Assembly: GCF_900101445.1 (NCBI RefSeq) | Contig: NZ_FNKE01000001.1 | Location: 310,001-374,000, forward strand | Length of the DNA stretch: 64,000 nt | Direction of reading: 5' to 3' | Source of the DNA: Streptococcus equinus | GTDB lineage: Bacteria; Bacillota; Bacilli; Lactobacillales; Streptococcaceae | Made by a program: the position numbers and the translations under genes | The notes under the pieces: generated by a model | Databases searched by the model: none | What the model saw: only the letters and a program-made list of their open reading frames with translations | What the model was told of the DNA's origin: nothing | Shown: piece by piece, positions 37,967-45,260 of the stretch | Layout of the letters: each line of letters begins with the position of its first letter | Numbering within the stretch: the stretch's first letter is position 1

Positions 37967-38339
37967 GGTGACCTCCTTTATCAACATAGTCTCCTTCAAA
38001 ACGTGTTTTGATGAATTGAACAACAAAACCAATAGTAGCAACATTCAAAAAGATAGCTACAAGAATGATAATGGTGATAGGGAGCAAATAATCCTTGATG
38101 TCGTTGAATCGATCCATGATTCCGACAGCTGCAGGCAAGAACAAAATGGTCATATTATTGAGCAAGAAATTTCCCACAACATCTATGTGTCTTAAACGAA
38201 TTACCTTGAATTCCAGGGCAAGAAAAAGTAGCACTAACCCAATAATGCTACCAGGAACAGGTAAATTGAGTAAATTAGAAATCGCCTCCCCAATAAATGA
38301 AAAGATGAGAATTATCATAAATTGAACGTATAACTTCAT
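37959..38339 (-). CDS. lrgA: LrgA/CidA holin-like protein
   Basis: A 126-residue protein with four membrane helices and the family signature NLPVPGSIIGLVLLFLAL and FLPAAVGIMD. It is first gene of the lrgAB pair. GAAGGAG is 8 bases before the ATG. A near-consensus catabolite response element lies upstream. The LytST regulators that usually sit beside lrgAB are not in the window. Confidence 0.93.
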   Translation of the reverse strand: MKLYVQFMIILIFSFIGEAISNLLNLPVPGSIIGLVLLFLALEFKVIRLRHIDVVGNFLLNNMTILFLPAAVGIMDRFNDIKDYLLPITIIILVAIFLNVATIGFVVQFIKTRFEGDYVDKGGHHD

Positions 38340-38392
38340 TAGTAAACTCCTTCGTTATAAGTCTACTACTATGTAAGAATTTTTCAATACTG

Positions 38393-38406
38393 TGAAAATG
38401 TTTACA
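38393..38406 (-). promoter_or_regulatory. Catabolite response element (cre) upstream of lrgA
   Basis: TGAAAATGTTTACA matches the CcpA cre consensus TGNAANCGNTNNCA with one mismatch, 54-67 bases before the lrgA start. It suggests carbon-source control of lrgAB. Confidence 0.65.
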
Positions 38407-38440
38407 TGAAATTTTTTTGAAAAATTACAGTTGTAATGAA

Positions 38441-38473
38441 AAAAAGAAAAAGCCGAGCAAAGCTCAGGCTTTA
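38441..38473 (-). terminator. Terminator of the TVP38-family gene
   Basis: On the minus strand AAAGCCTGAGC/GCTCGGCTTT forms a stem followed by TTCTTTTT. It overlaps the stop codon. Confidence 0.88.
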
Positions 38474-39097
38474 GTGATCTAATAGTAATTTTAAGATATT
38501 TCCTCCAAAAATCCAGATATAACTATAAGAAATAATTGAAATTGGCTTGGTTAGTAGGATAATGAAGATGAAACGTTTTAATGAAATGCGAGATAATCCA
38601 GTTATCATCACCACGATATCAGCTGGTGAAATGGGTGATAACATGCAAATGATGAAGAAGTTTTCGTAATTCTGAGTGTTAAGCTTCGCTTCGTATTTGT
38701 AAAAAGTCTTCTCATCGACAAAAAGTAGAATAAACTTGCGGCCATATAGTCTAACAAGAATAAATAGTATGATACTACCAATCACAATGCCAATGTAATT
38801 GTAAAAGAAGGCAAGGATTGGATCAAAAATTAAAAAGCCAGCAACTGTTGTGACACCACCTGGAATAACTGGGAAGACGACTTGAAAGATTTGCACTAAG
38901 ATAAAAACTAAAGGCCCGCAGACACTGTGCTGATTAACAAAATCTTTGAGTGCATTACTATCGTTTAGAATCCCTAAATGGTAGAACCAGATGACTAAAA
39001 CAAACGTTCCCAGCAAGGCTAATACTCCCAGAAACTTGATCAGTCGCTGCCAAAAGGCATAATGGTCAAACATCTTCATTTTCATAATTCTTATCAT
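38471..39097 (-). CDS. TVP38/TMEM64 (VTT domain, DedA-like) membrane protein
   Basis: A 208-residue protein with about five to six helices. The VTT-domain pattern is visible as VFPVIPGGVTTVAGFLIFDP, LVRLYGRKF and LSPISPADIVVMITGLS. DedA-superfamily proteins act in membrane lipid homeostasis, possibly as lipid scramblases. Three nearby ATG codons (39097 down to about 39073) make the exact start uncertain. Confidence 0.88.
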   Translation of the reverse strand: MIRIMKMKMFDHYAFWQRLIKFLGVLALLGTFVLVIWFYHLGILNDSNALKDFVNQHSVCGPLVFILVQIFQVVFPVIPGGVTTVAGFLIFDPILAFFYNYIGIVIGSIILFILVRLYGRKFILLFVDEKTFYKYEAKLNTQNYENFFIICMLSPISPADIVVMITGLSRISLKRFIFIILLTKPISIISYSYIWIFGGNILKLLLDH

Positions 39098-39179
39098 ATC
39101 ATAAGAATTATTTTTTTGCTATTTTAAACATTATTTGCTATAATAACAAACGTAGCTTTTGACTACTTTATAATATCCT

Positions 39180-39527
39180 GGGGTCGTTACGGATTCGACA
39201 GGCATTATGAGGTACATTCTGCGACTCATCGGCAGATGTAAAAATGCCAGTTAAATATAACTGCAAAAAATACAAATTCTTACGCTGTAGCTGCCTAAAA
39301 ACCAGCTCGCGTGATCTCTACAGGATTGCTTGTGTTTTGCTAGAGGTTTCATTGATTAGCAAGCTACGTTTGACTATTGCCTAGCTAGTTAAAAAGAGAT
39401 TTATAGGCTCGCTTAATCTAGGTTTGAGTTATGTATCGAGCTTAAGTTAAATCAAAGACATAACCTATGGTTGTAGACGAATGTATTGGCAGGTGTTTGG
39501 ACGTGGGTTCGACTCCCACCGGCTCCA
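39180..39527 (+). ncRNA. ssrA: tmRNA (ssrA)
   Basis: The 5' end GGGGTCGTTACGGATTCGAC and the 3' end GTGGGTTCGACTCCCACC plus GGCTCCA form the tRNA-like domain. The tag frame starts at 39263 and reads AKNTNSYAVAA then TAA (39296-39298), the streptococcal proteolysis tag. The CCA end is not encoded. A TATAAT box at 39169-39174 sets the transcript start near 39180. The 3' end adjoins the prophage integrase, so ssrA is the probable attachment site. Confidence 0.97.
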
Positions 39528-39559
39528 TAAAAACTTTTCATAGTTTAGCAAAGTTACGC

Positions 39560-39586
39560 AAAACGTTGATATATCAACGTTTTTTG
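39560..39586 (+). terminator. Terminator downstream of ssrA
   Basis: The stem AAAACGTTGAT/ATCAACGTTTT is followed by T2-G-T4. It is followed by short GTTTTGCCTA direct repeats. Confidence 0.85.
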
Positions 39587-39634
39587 TTTTTGCGTTTTGC
39601 CTAGTTTTGCCTAGTTTTGCCTTTTGGAGAGACC

Positions 39635-39664
39635 CAAAAAGAGACCCAAAAACGGGTCTCTTTT
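39635..39664 (-). terminator. Terminator of the integrase gene
   Basis: On the minus strand GAGACCC/GGGTCTC with a short loop is followed by five T, right after the integrase stop. Confidence 0.8.
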
Positions 39665-40746
39665 CAAAAATCAATATAATCGGAAAATTGTTTTCCAATA
39701 TCATCGATAGCTTTTTGGGTAATGTGAGTGTAGACATTCATTGTTGTTTTTAAATCTGAATGTCCAAGACGGTATTGGACTTGTTTTAAACTCAATCCTG
39801 CATCAAATAATAAACTTGCGTGTGTGTGACGAAAACCATGAATTTTAATTGGTTGTAAATCACTATCTGAAATAATTTGGAGGAACCATTTTCTAGGAAG
39901 ACTCGGGGTCATAATTCCACCATTTTCAGATTCAAACATCAATTTGCTGTTTGGATAGGCTTGGTGAAGTTCTTCAAGAATATCACAGGTTGTTTTATCC
40001 AAACTAATCAGGCGTTCGCTGGATTTGTTCTTAGTGACAGATATTTCTAAACCAGCGGGAGTTCGGGTGACTGCTTTAGAAACACTCAGAGTCTCGTCTT
40101 TGAAGTCTGTCCAATTTAGTGCAAGTAGTTCCCCTTTACGAACACCAGTAAAAGCAAATAATCTAAAGATAGCAATCTTTTTGATATCTTTTGTAGCCTC
40201 GACAAGTTCCATAAATTTTTTTAGTTCTTCTTTATCGTAGAAGTCTTTTTGATTAGACACCTCTCTTTTGATTTTAGGAGCTGTTACAGAGGTAGCAGGG
40301 TTATTTTCCAAGTAACCGTACTTTATAGCTAAATTAAGCGTATTACGGACCAATCCAAGCAACTTACGTCCATACTTTAGCTTAGCTGACCATTCATTCT
40401 GATATTGCTGAATAATCAGTGGAGTAAGCTCGCTGATTTTAAAATGTCCAATAGATGGTAAAATATGATTCTTGAAGTTACGTTCAGTCTTGAGGTAGGT
40501 GCTTTCAGCTACATCTTTTTCATATTCTTTCAGCCATTGCTTAGATAGTTCTTCAAAGGTTATATCAGATTTTAAATCTTGTTTATCTAATTCTTCCTGA
40601 ATTTTTAATATTGCTGCTCGGGCTTCACCTTTAGTTTTAAAACCTCTGCGTTTAATATATTTCCCGCGTCCGCCTTCTTTTCCTACATAAAACCTGAACC
40701 TATAGTAAGTTTTTCCATCTTTTTTCTTGTATGATACTATCTCCAT
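39664..40746 (-). CDS. int: Prophage tyrosine integrase
   Basis: A 360-residue protein. It has an N-terminal arm-binding domain (KKDGKTYYRFRFYVGKEGG), a SAM-like core-binding domain and the catalytic domain with R in FTGVRKGELLALNW, K in VTKNKSSERL, HGFRHTHASLL and LGHSDLKTTMNVYTH (final Tyr). I chose ATG 40746, preceded by AAAGGTGA, over the longer frame from 40812. It catalyses insertion and, with an excisionase, excision. Its gene ends 137 bases from the ssrA 3' end. Confidence 0.95.
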   Translation of the reverse strand: MEIVSYKKKDGKTYYRFRFYVGKEGGRGKYIKRRGFKTKGEARAAILKIQEELDKQDLKSDITFEELSKQWLKEYEKDVAESTYLKTERNFKNHILPSIGHFKISELTPLIIQQYQNEWSAKLKYGRKLLGLVRNTLNLAIKYGYLENNPATSVTAPKIKREVSNQKDFYDKEELKKFMELVEATKDIKKIAIFRLFAFTGVRKGELLALNWTDFKDETLSVSKAVTRTPAGLEISVTKNKSSERLISLDKTTCDILEELHQAYPNSKLMFESENGGIMTPSLPRKWFLQIISDSDLQPIKIHGFRHTHASLLFDAGLSLKQVQYRLGHSDLKTTMNVYTHITQKAIDDIGKQFSDYIDF

Positions 40747-40802
40747 GTTAAAATCACCTTTTTGCGTTAAAATTAACCTCACACAAATGTGTGAGGATTT
40801 TT

Positions 40803-41375
40803 TTATTTCCACAATTTATTTCCAAATGTTACAAAAACTGGGTCAAAACTATTAGCTACGTAAACATCAACTGTTTTCGCCTCTTCACCAGCTTCAAGCC
40901 CATCTATTTCTTTAGAAATCCCATCTATATAAGAATATTCTAAAGGTGAGTTGTTATCATCAACAACGATACATCGTGGTGTATCGATATAGTGTGCGGT
41001 AGTGTTTTTCAACTTGATTGGAACTAGAAGGACTTTTTTTCCTTTAAATTCAGGGTAGTAATCGATAAATTCATCATAGCTATCATATCCAGCATCTGAA
41101 TATGCTGCAAGACTAATATAGGGTTGTTTTACTGTTACCTTCAATCCAGCTAAATCAAGTTCAGTTTTTTTATCATCAGCTTTTGTAAAAATATAACTAT
41201 CATCAAATGAAAGTTTATTGCTTTTTTGGAGGACCTGAGTAACGCTATCATCATTTTTCTTTGTTGTTTTCTCTTTTTTACTAGACCCAGATGTGGCAAT
41301 GCTAGTTATAATAAGAAGCGCTAGTAAGCAGATACCGACAATAACAGCAATCACTTTATCATTTTTCTTTTCCAA
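40803..41375 (-). CDS. Membrane-anchored extracellular prophage protein, unknown function
   Basis: 190 residues. One N-terminal membrane helix (about 8-27, VIAVIVGICLLALLIITSIA) is followed by a Ser/Lys-rich linker and an extracytoplasmic domain of about 135 residues (LKVTVKQPYISL, LLVPIKLKNTTAHYID), resembling immunoglobulin-like DUF4352 domains. It lies between int and the repressor, on the lysogeny transcript, so it is likely expressed in the lysogen. Such genes often act as superinfection exclusion or host-modifying factors; that role is inference only. Confidence 0.75.
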   Translation of the reverse strand: MEKKNDKVIAVIVGICLLALLIITSIATSGSSKKEKTTKKNDDSVTQVLQKSNKLSFDDSYIFTKADDKKTELDLAGLKVTVKQPYISLAAYSDAGYDSYDEFIDYYPEFKGKKVLLVPIKLKNTTAHYIDTPRCIVVDDNNSPLEYSYIDGISKEIDGLEAGEEAKTVDVYVANSFDPVFVTFGNKLWK

Positions 41376-41423
41376 TTTAAAACTCCATCAGCTTTTAACG
41401 TGGTTCAGTTTTGCACGTAGTGT

Positions 41424-41813
41424 TTAATCAATCAGGTTAAAAAATTCTTCTTTAACCATGGATTCGTTAATAGTGGTTTTTAAGTCATATTTTTGTAGGA
41501 AGTTGATGTAATTAAAATTCTCTAATTCATCTTTATCCCAATACGATAGTTCTTCTTTTAGAAGATGGTATATCATATTTCTGTCAGCTTGAGCTTCATA
41601 TTGTTCACGGCAACGGTCGTAGTTAGCGGGGTTATGGTCCTTATGACCTAATTCATGATATATCACTTTTTTCTTTTCAATATCATCCAGGTAGCTATCT
41701 ACAATAATGAGGTTGCTGGGTTTGTTGTAAGTCCCTTTGAGAGTAGAACCTCTACCATCAAAATAATATAATTCAACACCTTGTTGAGTACATGTTGACT
41801 CAGCAGACATCAT
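41424..41813 (-). CDS. ImmA/IrrE-family metallopeptidase
   Basis: 129 residues with the zinc site VIYHELGHKDHN (HExxH form HELGH) and a downstream Glu in QYEAQADRN. ImmA-type proteases cleave the partner phage repressor, coupling induction to stress. The partner repressor gene is directly upstream on the same strand with a 19-base gap. The start is one of two adjacent ATGs. Confidence 0.88.
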   Translation of the reverse strand: MMSAESTCTQQGVELYYFDGRGSTLKGTYNKPSNLIIVDSYLDDIEKKKVIYHELGHKDHNPANYDRCREQYEAQADRNMIYHLLKEELSYWDKDELENFNYINFLQKYDLKTTINESMVKEEFFNLID

Positions 41814-41832
41814 AAAATCATCCTATCTTTTC

Positions 41833-42180
41833 TTATTTTCTATTTTTCATTCTTGTTTCAAGAATTGAACTGATTAGTTCAATATCTTCATCATTGAGTT
41901 CATGCCCATCATAAAAGAAGCTTTCTTTAGCAGCCTCTTTCAAGTCAATCTCATTGATGTCATCGTCAGAAGCGATTTTAGGGTTATTTGTACGTCCTAG
42001 AAGGTAATCAGTAGAGACGTTGAAATAATCAGCAATTTCTTGTAAACGGTCTGATTTAGGTGTTTTTTCCTTTAACGTATAAAGATAATTTACACTAAAG
42101 TCTAAATCCTCCGCTACTTTTTGCAGACTATTTCCTTGTTTTTTGGATAACTCTTTTATTCTTTCGAACGTTGAAAACAT
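41833..42180 (-). CDS. CI-like prophage repressor (XRE family)
   Basis: 115 residues with an N-terminal helix-turn-helix (NSLQKVAEDLDFSVNYLYTLKEK, about 17-40) and LQEIADYFNVSTDYLLGR. The short C-terminal tail has no LexA-type peptidase, which fits cleavage by the neighbouring ImmA-like protease. It is transcribed divergently from the cro-like gene and should bind the operators between them. Confidence 0.9.
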   Translation of the reverse strand: MFSTFERIKELSKKQGNSLQKVAEDLDFSVNYLYTLKEKTPKSDRLQEIADYFNVSTDYLLGRTNNPKIASDDDINEIDLKEAAKESFFYDGHELNDEDIELISSILETRMKNRK

Positions 42181-42241
42181 TGTAAAATCAACCTTTCTAG
42201 CCGATACGAAAAAACATTTTATAAAAAAGTGTAATTTTTCA

Positions 42242-42270
42242 TTGACATATTTAACACTCTAGTATAAAAT
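42242..42270 (+). promoter_or_regulatory. Rightward early promoter with operator half-site
   Basis: TTGACA and TAAAAT are separated by 17 bases. The -10 region overlaps GTATAAAA (42262-42269), the half-site also found at 42395-42414. Confidence 0.65.
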
Positions 42271-42394
42271 ATAATTTGTAAAGCGAATGAATAACAAAAG
42301 CAATAAACGAAGATATAACTAAAAAATAAGTTTGGCGACTTTGATTTTTTCGAGTGATATCAAGTTGTTTGTTAGTGCTTTTCTTATGCATTGA

Positions 42395-42414
42395 TTTTAT
42401 ACCAAAGTATAAAA
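42395..42414. promoter_or_regulatory. Operator-like inverted repeat of the lysis-lysogeny switch
   Basis: TTTTATAC and GTATAAAA face each other across a 4-base CAAA centre, about 70 bases before the cro-like gene. The same half-site occurs at 42262. Likely bound by the CI and/or Cro proteins. Confidence 0.65.
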
Positions 42415-42480
42415 CGTGTCAATGGTTTTTATAAAAAAATTCATAAATTTTTTCGTTTTAACATTCAGAAAGGAGAAAAA

Positions 42481-42702
42481 ATGACTCAACTTGAATATTG
42501 GATTTCATTAGTTGAACAGCGTTTAAAAGAAAAAAATTGGTCAAAAGCTGATTTGACACAAGCTGTTGGTTTAAGAAGTCCAGCTACAATTACAGAATTG
42601 CTCAAAACTGGTAAAGGAAGTGTTGATTTAAAACTACGTGTTTCTAATCTTTTGAGCATTCGTGAACCGTGGGAAGAGTTTAAAGAATCAGATGAAAAAT
42701 AA
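42481..42702 (+). CDS. Cro-like small DNA-binding protein
   Basis: 73 residues. A helix-turn-helix is suggested by WSKADLTQAVGLRSPATITELLKTG. I chose ATG 42481 because AGAAAGGAG is ideally placed; a longer frame from 42391 would run through the operator. First gene of the rightward early transcript. A 44-codon frame begins inside its last codons. Confidence 0.8.
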   Translation: MTQLEYWISLVEQRLKEKNWSKADLTQAVGLRSPATITELLKTGKGSVDLKLRVSNLLSIREPWEEFKESDEK

Positions 42703-42826
42703 ACTCATCCTAAACTGGCAAAAGAAAAATCACCAACTAAATCAAGTGGTGATAGATAGTCTTGAGGGATTAGATGTTTGGGAAACGATTTTAGCCCTCG
42801 GGATGATTAGAAAGGTAATTTTATGA
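42692..42826 (+). CDS. Small early protein, 44 residues
   Basis: The frame starts at ATG 42692 inside the end of the cro-like gene and its stop overlaps the antirepressor ATG (ATGA at 42823-42826). The sequence starts MKNKLILNWQKKN and ends ALGMIRKVIL. Overlap at both ends suggests translational coupling and makes it likely to be real. Function unknown. Confidence 0.55.
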   Translation: MKNKLILNWQKKNHQLNQVVIDSLEGLDVWETILALGMIRKVIL

Positions 42827-43533
42827 ACGATATTTTTGAATTTCACGGATATGAGGTCCGTACAATGACAATTAATGGTGAGCCTTACTTTGTTGGCAAG
42901 GATGTGGCAGAGGTTTTAGGTTATGCAAAAGCTCGAAACGCAATCGCTAATCATGTTGATGATGAAGATAAAAAGGACGCCCCAATTCAGGGCGACCTTG
43001 GTGGAACTCAAATGATGACAATTATCAATGAATCAGGTCTTTACTCACTTATCTTGTCTAGTAAACTTCCACAGGCGAAAGAATTTAAACGTTGGGTAAC
43101 AAGTGAAGTTCTTCCAGCTATTCGCCGTCAAGGGGCTTATATCAACAAAAATCTCAGTGAGGATGCTTTTATCAATCTCTTTCAAAATCAGAAAGCGATT
43201 AAGTTAGAACAGGCTAGTATGAAGCGTGATATTGACTACTTAAAAGAAGAACAACCTATCCACCCAAGTCATTTGGCGAATCTTGAGAAGAAGCGTAAAA
43301 AACGTGTTGTCGCCTTGCTAGGTGGTATAACTGCTGGTGCATATTTAGATAAGGATTTTTCTCGTAAGGTTTTCTGGGAAGCTGGGAAAGATTTTAAAGA
43401 GCATTTTAAAATCGGTCGTTACGATATGTTACCTAGAAAAGACGAGGAAGAAGCTTTTGCGTATTGGTCAACTTGGGAACCAAGCACCAATACAAAAATG
43501 AAAATTCGTCAATTAAATTCACAACTCTTTTAA
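42823..43533 (+). CDS. Phage antirepressor (Bro-N domain)
   Basis: 236 residues. The N-terminal Bro-N domain shows YEVRTMTINGEPYFVGKDVA, EVLGYAKARNAIANHVD and ESGLYSLILSSKLPQAKEFK, then WVTSEVLPAIRRQGAY. The C-terminal half (from about 145) is a separate basic-then-acidic domain of the kind found in antirepressors. It probably counteracts the CI-like repressor or regulates early genes. AGAAAGG is upstream of the ATG. Confidence 0.9.
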   Translation: MNDIFEFHGYEVRTMTINGEPYFVGKDVAEVLGYAKARNAIANHVDDEDKKDAPIQGDLGGTQMMTIINESGLYSLILSSKLPQAKEFKRWVTSEVLPAIRRQGAYINKNLSEDAFINLFQNQKAIKLEQASMKRDIDYLKEEQPIHPSHLANLEKKRKKRVVALLGGITAGAYLDKDFSRKVFWEAGKDFKEHFKIGRYDMLPRKDEEEAFAYWSTWEPSTNTKMKIRQLNSQLF

Positions 43534-43545
43534 TGTATAGAGTAG

Positions 43546-43666
43546 GCAGGCTAGTAGTTAAAACGCTAATAGGGCAACAATACCAATTTTAGAAATACGC
43601 ACGATGAACTCCTATTTTAGTTTTTAATATACAAAGTCCTTATTAGCGTTCTATCTGCTAGTCTGC
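43546..43666 (+). ncRNA. Long hairpin I (twin structured element)
   Basis: 29-nt arms: GCAGGCTAGTAGTTAAAACG... at 43546-43574 and its partner ...CTATCTGCTAGTCTGC at 43638-43666. On the plus strand there are two mismatches and three G-U pairs; on the minus strand the same three become A-C mismatches, favouring a plus-strand RNA. The loop is about 63 nt. No gene lies on either strand except a possible 14-codon micro-frame. Confidence 0.6.
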
Positions 43667-43677
43667 TTTAAAAATAC

Positions 43678-43792
43678 CCTAGGCTAGTAGCTATGGCTGT
43701 AGCAAGTAAAATTTTTTCATTTTTCCTCTAAGAATCTGTTTGACTTTTTACCTTGTTGCAAATCTTGCTACAGCTTTACCTGCTAGTCTAGG
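43678..43792 (+). ncRNA. Long hairpin II (twin structured element)
   Basis: 29-nt arms: CCTAGGCTAGTAGCTATGGC... at 43678-43706 and ...TTTACCTGCTAGTCTAGG at 43764-43792. Two mismatches and three G-U pairs on the plus strand. The outer part (GGCTAGTAG with CTGCTAGTC) matches hairpin I; the inner part differs in sequence but is still paired. Confidence 0.6.
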
Positions 43793-43795
43793 AAA

Positions 43796-43823
43796 ACAAA
43801 AAAGCCACTGAAAAATCAGTGAC
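43796..43823 (-). terminator. Minus-oriented terminator right of the twin hairpins
   Basis: On the minus strand CACTGA/TCAGTG is followed by GGCTTTTTTG. No minus-strand gene that would use it is visible. Confidence 0.6.
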
Positions 43824-43872
43824 ATACAAAAATAACTTAACTTAATTATAGCACGAAAGGGATTAAAATGCT

Positions 43873-44163
43873 ATGGCAATTGAAGTCTTAAATGAATTTG
43901 ATAAAGCTTTTAGGGATGAATTGTTGGCAGAACTGGTAGAACTTAATCGTGAGGCGTTTGCTATCGTCAAAGAAGAGTTGAAAAATGACAGCAAATGGGT
44001 TGGGATTAAAGTTTTAGTTGAAAAAACGGGTCGTAGTCGCAAGGAACTTGAGCGCTTGCGTGACCAGGGAGTGTTCAGATGTCATCGAACAGGAAAAAGT
44101 ATCAATAGTAAATATCTTTATGATTTGGCAGATGTCCAAAGAGTTTTAAGAAAGGGAGTATAA
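43873..44163 (+). CDS. Helix-turn-helix (excisionase/MerR-like) early protein
   Basis: 96 residues. The N-terminal half is helical and acidic; the C-terminal half (WVGIKVLVEKTGRSRKELER, then RCHRTGKSINSKYLYDLADV) looks like a winged-helix DNA-binding unit as in excisionases. ACGAAAGGG lies upstream. It may be the recombination directionality factor, but the family is too diverse to be certain. Confidence 0.7.
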   Translation: MAIEVLNEFDKAFRDELLAELVELNREAFAIVKEELKNDSKWVGIKVLVEKTGRSRKELERLRDQGVFRCHRTGKSINSKYLYDLADVQRVLRKGV

Positions 44164-44164
44164 C

Positions 44165-44365
44165 ATGACATATCTTATTATTGGCTTCAGTTTTTTGGTT
44201 CTTTCAGAGGTATTCACTTTAACTTTACTTAGACGTAGAGAAGAAACCATTGAGTACTATCGTAGTAAAGATTATGAGGACTTAGTGTTTATGAAACGTG
44301 TAAAGAAGAATAGTGAGATGTGGGCACAAGCTCAGGCTATTAGTAACCGTTTTGAGGAAGAATAG
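44165..44365 (+). CDS. Small membrane protein, unknown
   Basis: 66 residues. One N-terminal membrane helix (YLIIGFSFLVLSEVFTLTLL) is followed by a charged cytoplasmic helix rich in R, E and K. It starts one base after the previous stop, behind AAAGGGAG. No function can be assigned. Confidence 0.65.
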   Translation: MTYLIIGFSFLVLSEVFTLTLLRRREETIEYYRSKDYEDLVFMKRVKKNSEMWAQAQAISNRFEEE

Positions 44366-44375
44366 GAGGGCTTTA

Positions 44376-45260
44376 GTGGCAGATAATAAGAAATACTACT
44401 ATTTAAAGCTAAAAGAGAACTTTTATGACCGTGATGAAATTGTAGTTCTTGAAAGCCTACCTGATGGTTACCTTTACAGTAATATTCTTTTAAAACTCTA
44501 TCTTAGAAGTCTAAAGAATGATGGTCGTTTAATGTTTAACGACAGGATACCATTCAATTCTGAAATGTTAGCTACCATCACTAGACATCCTGTAGCAGTA
44601 GTTGAAAAAGCAATCTCAATTTTTCAACAAATGGATTTAATCGAGATTTTGGATAATGGTGCTATTTATATGCTAGATATCCAGAATTTCATTGGTCAAA
44701 GTAGTTCAGAAGCTGACCGTATTAGGAAATATCGACAAAAGATAGAATCTGAAAAGCTGTTGATACACAATGAAAACGCTGGTGTACAAATGTACAACAA
44801 ATGTACACCAGAGATAGAGTTAGAGAGAGAACAAGAAAGAGAGAGAGAACAAGAGAGATATTGCGAAGAATCGCAAATGTACATCTTTCCTTCTTGGCTA
44901 AATGAAAAGTCAATTGAACTTATAAAAAAAGGGAATCCTGACAATTACGAAAAGAGAATCCCGATTGCATACTTGAACCAAGTAACTAATAGGAATTTTA
45001 AGTATGTAGATAAAAATATGAGTTCTGTAAACGCAAGGTTTAAAGAAGGATATACACTTGAGGATTTTAAAAAGGTGATTGATATCAAATCAGCTGAGTG
45101 GTTAAACGATGAAAGCATGTCAAAATACTTAAGACCTGAGACGTTGTTTGGGACAAAATTTGATAGCTATTTAAATACCCCAACTCCAATAGCAAAAGAT
45201 AAGTTTGCTTTTTCTGACCCGAATGCTGATAAGTTTGCTGGTATGGAGGATTGGAATTGA
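44376..45260 (+). CDS. Phage replisome organizer
   Basis: 294 residues. The N-terminal winged-helix domain (KKYYYLKLKENFYDRDEIVVL, LYLRSLKNDGRL, FNSEMLATITRHPVAVVEKA) is the replisome-organizer domain that binds the phage origin. The C-terminal part (RIPIAYLNQVTNRNFKYV, then FKKVIDIKSAEW, PETLFGTKFDSYL) is the conserved phage C-terminal domain. A repetitive ERE/EQE linker lies near 160-175. The start is GTG 44376, fixed by AGGAGGG. The next gene encodes the DnaC-like loader. Confidence 0.9.
   Translation: MADNKKYYYLKLKENFYDRDEIVVLESLPDGYLYSNILLKLYLRSLKNDGRLMFNDRIPFNSEMLATITRHPVAVVEKAISIFQQMDLIEILDNGAIYMLDIQNFIGQSSSEADRIRKYRQKIESEKLLIHNENAGVQMYNKCTPEIELEREQEREREQERYCEESQMYIFPSWLNEKSIELIKKGNPDNYEKRIPIAYLNQVTNRNFKYVDKNMSSVNARFKEGYTLEDFKKVIDIKSAEWLNDESMSKYLRPETLFGTKFDSYLNTPTPIAKDKFAFSDPNADKFAGMEDWN

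Noticed and set aside
39465..39737. Minus-strand frame reading SRWESNPRP near its end
   Set aside because: It is the reverse complement of the ssrA 3' end. This peptide is a well-known false translation of tRNA/tmRNA T-arm sequence.
43534..43872. Type III toxin-antitoxin RNA repeats
   Set aside because: Only two hairpins with different inner stems rather than short identical repeats, and no ToxN-like endoribonuclease gene follows.
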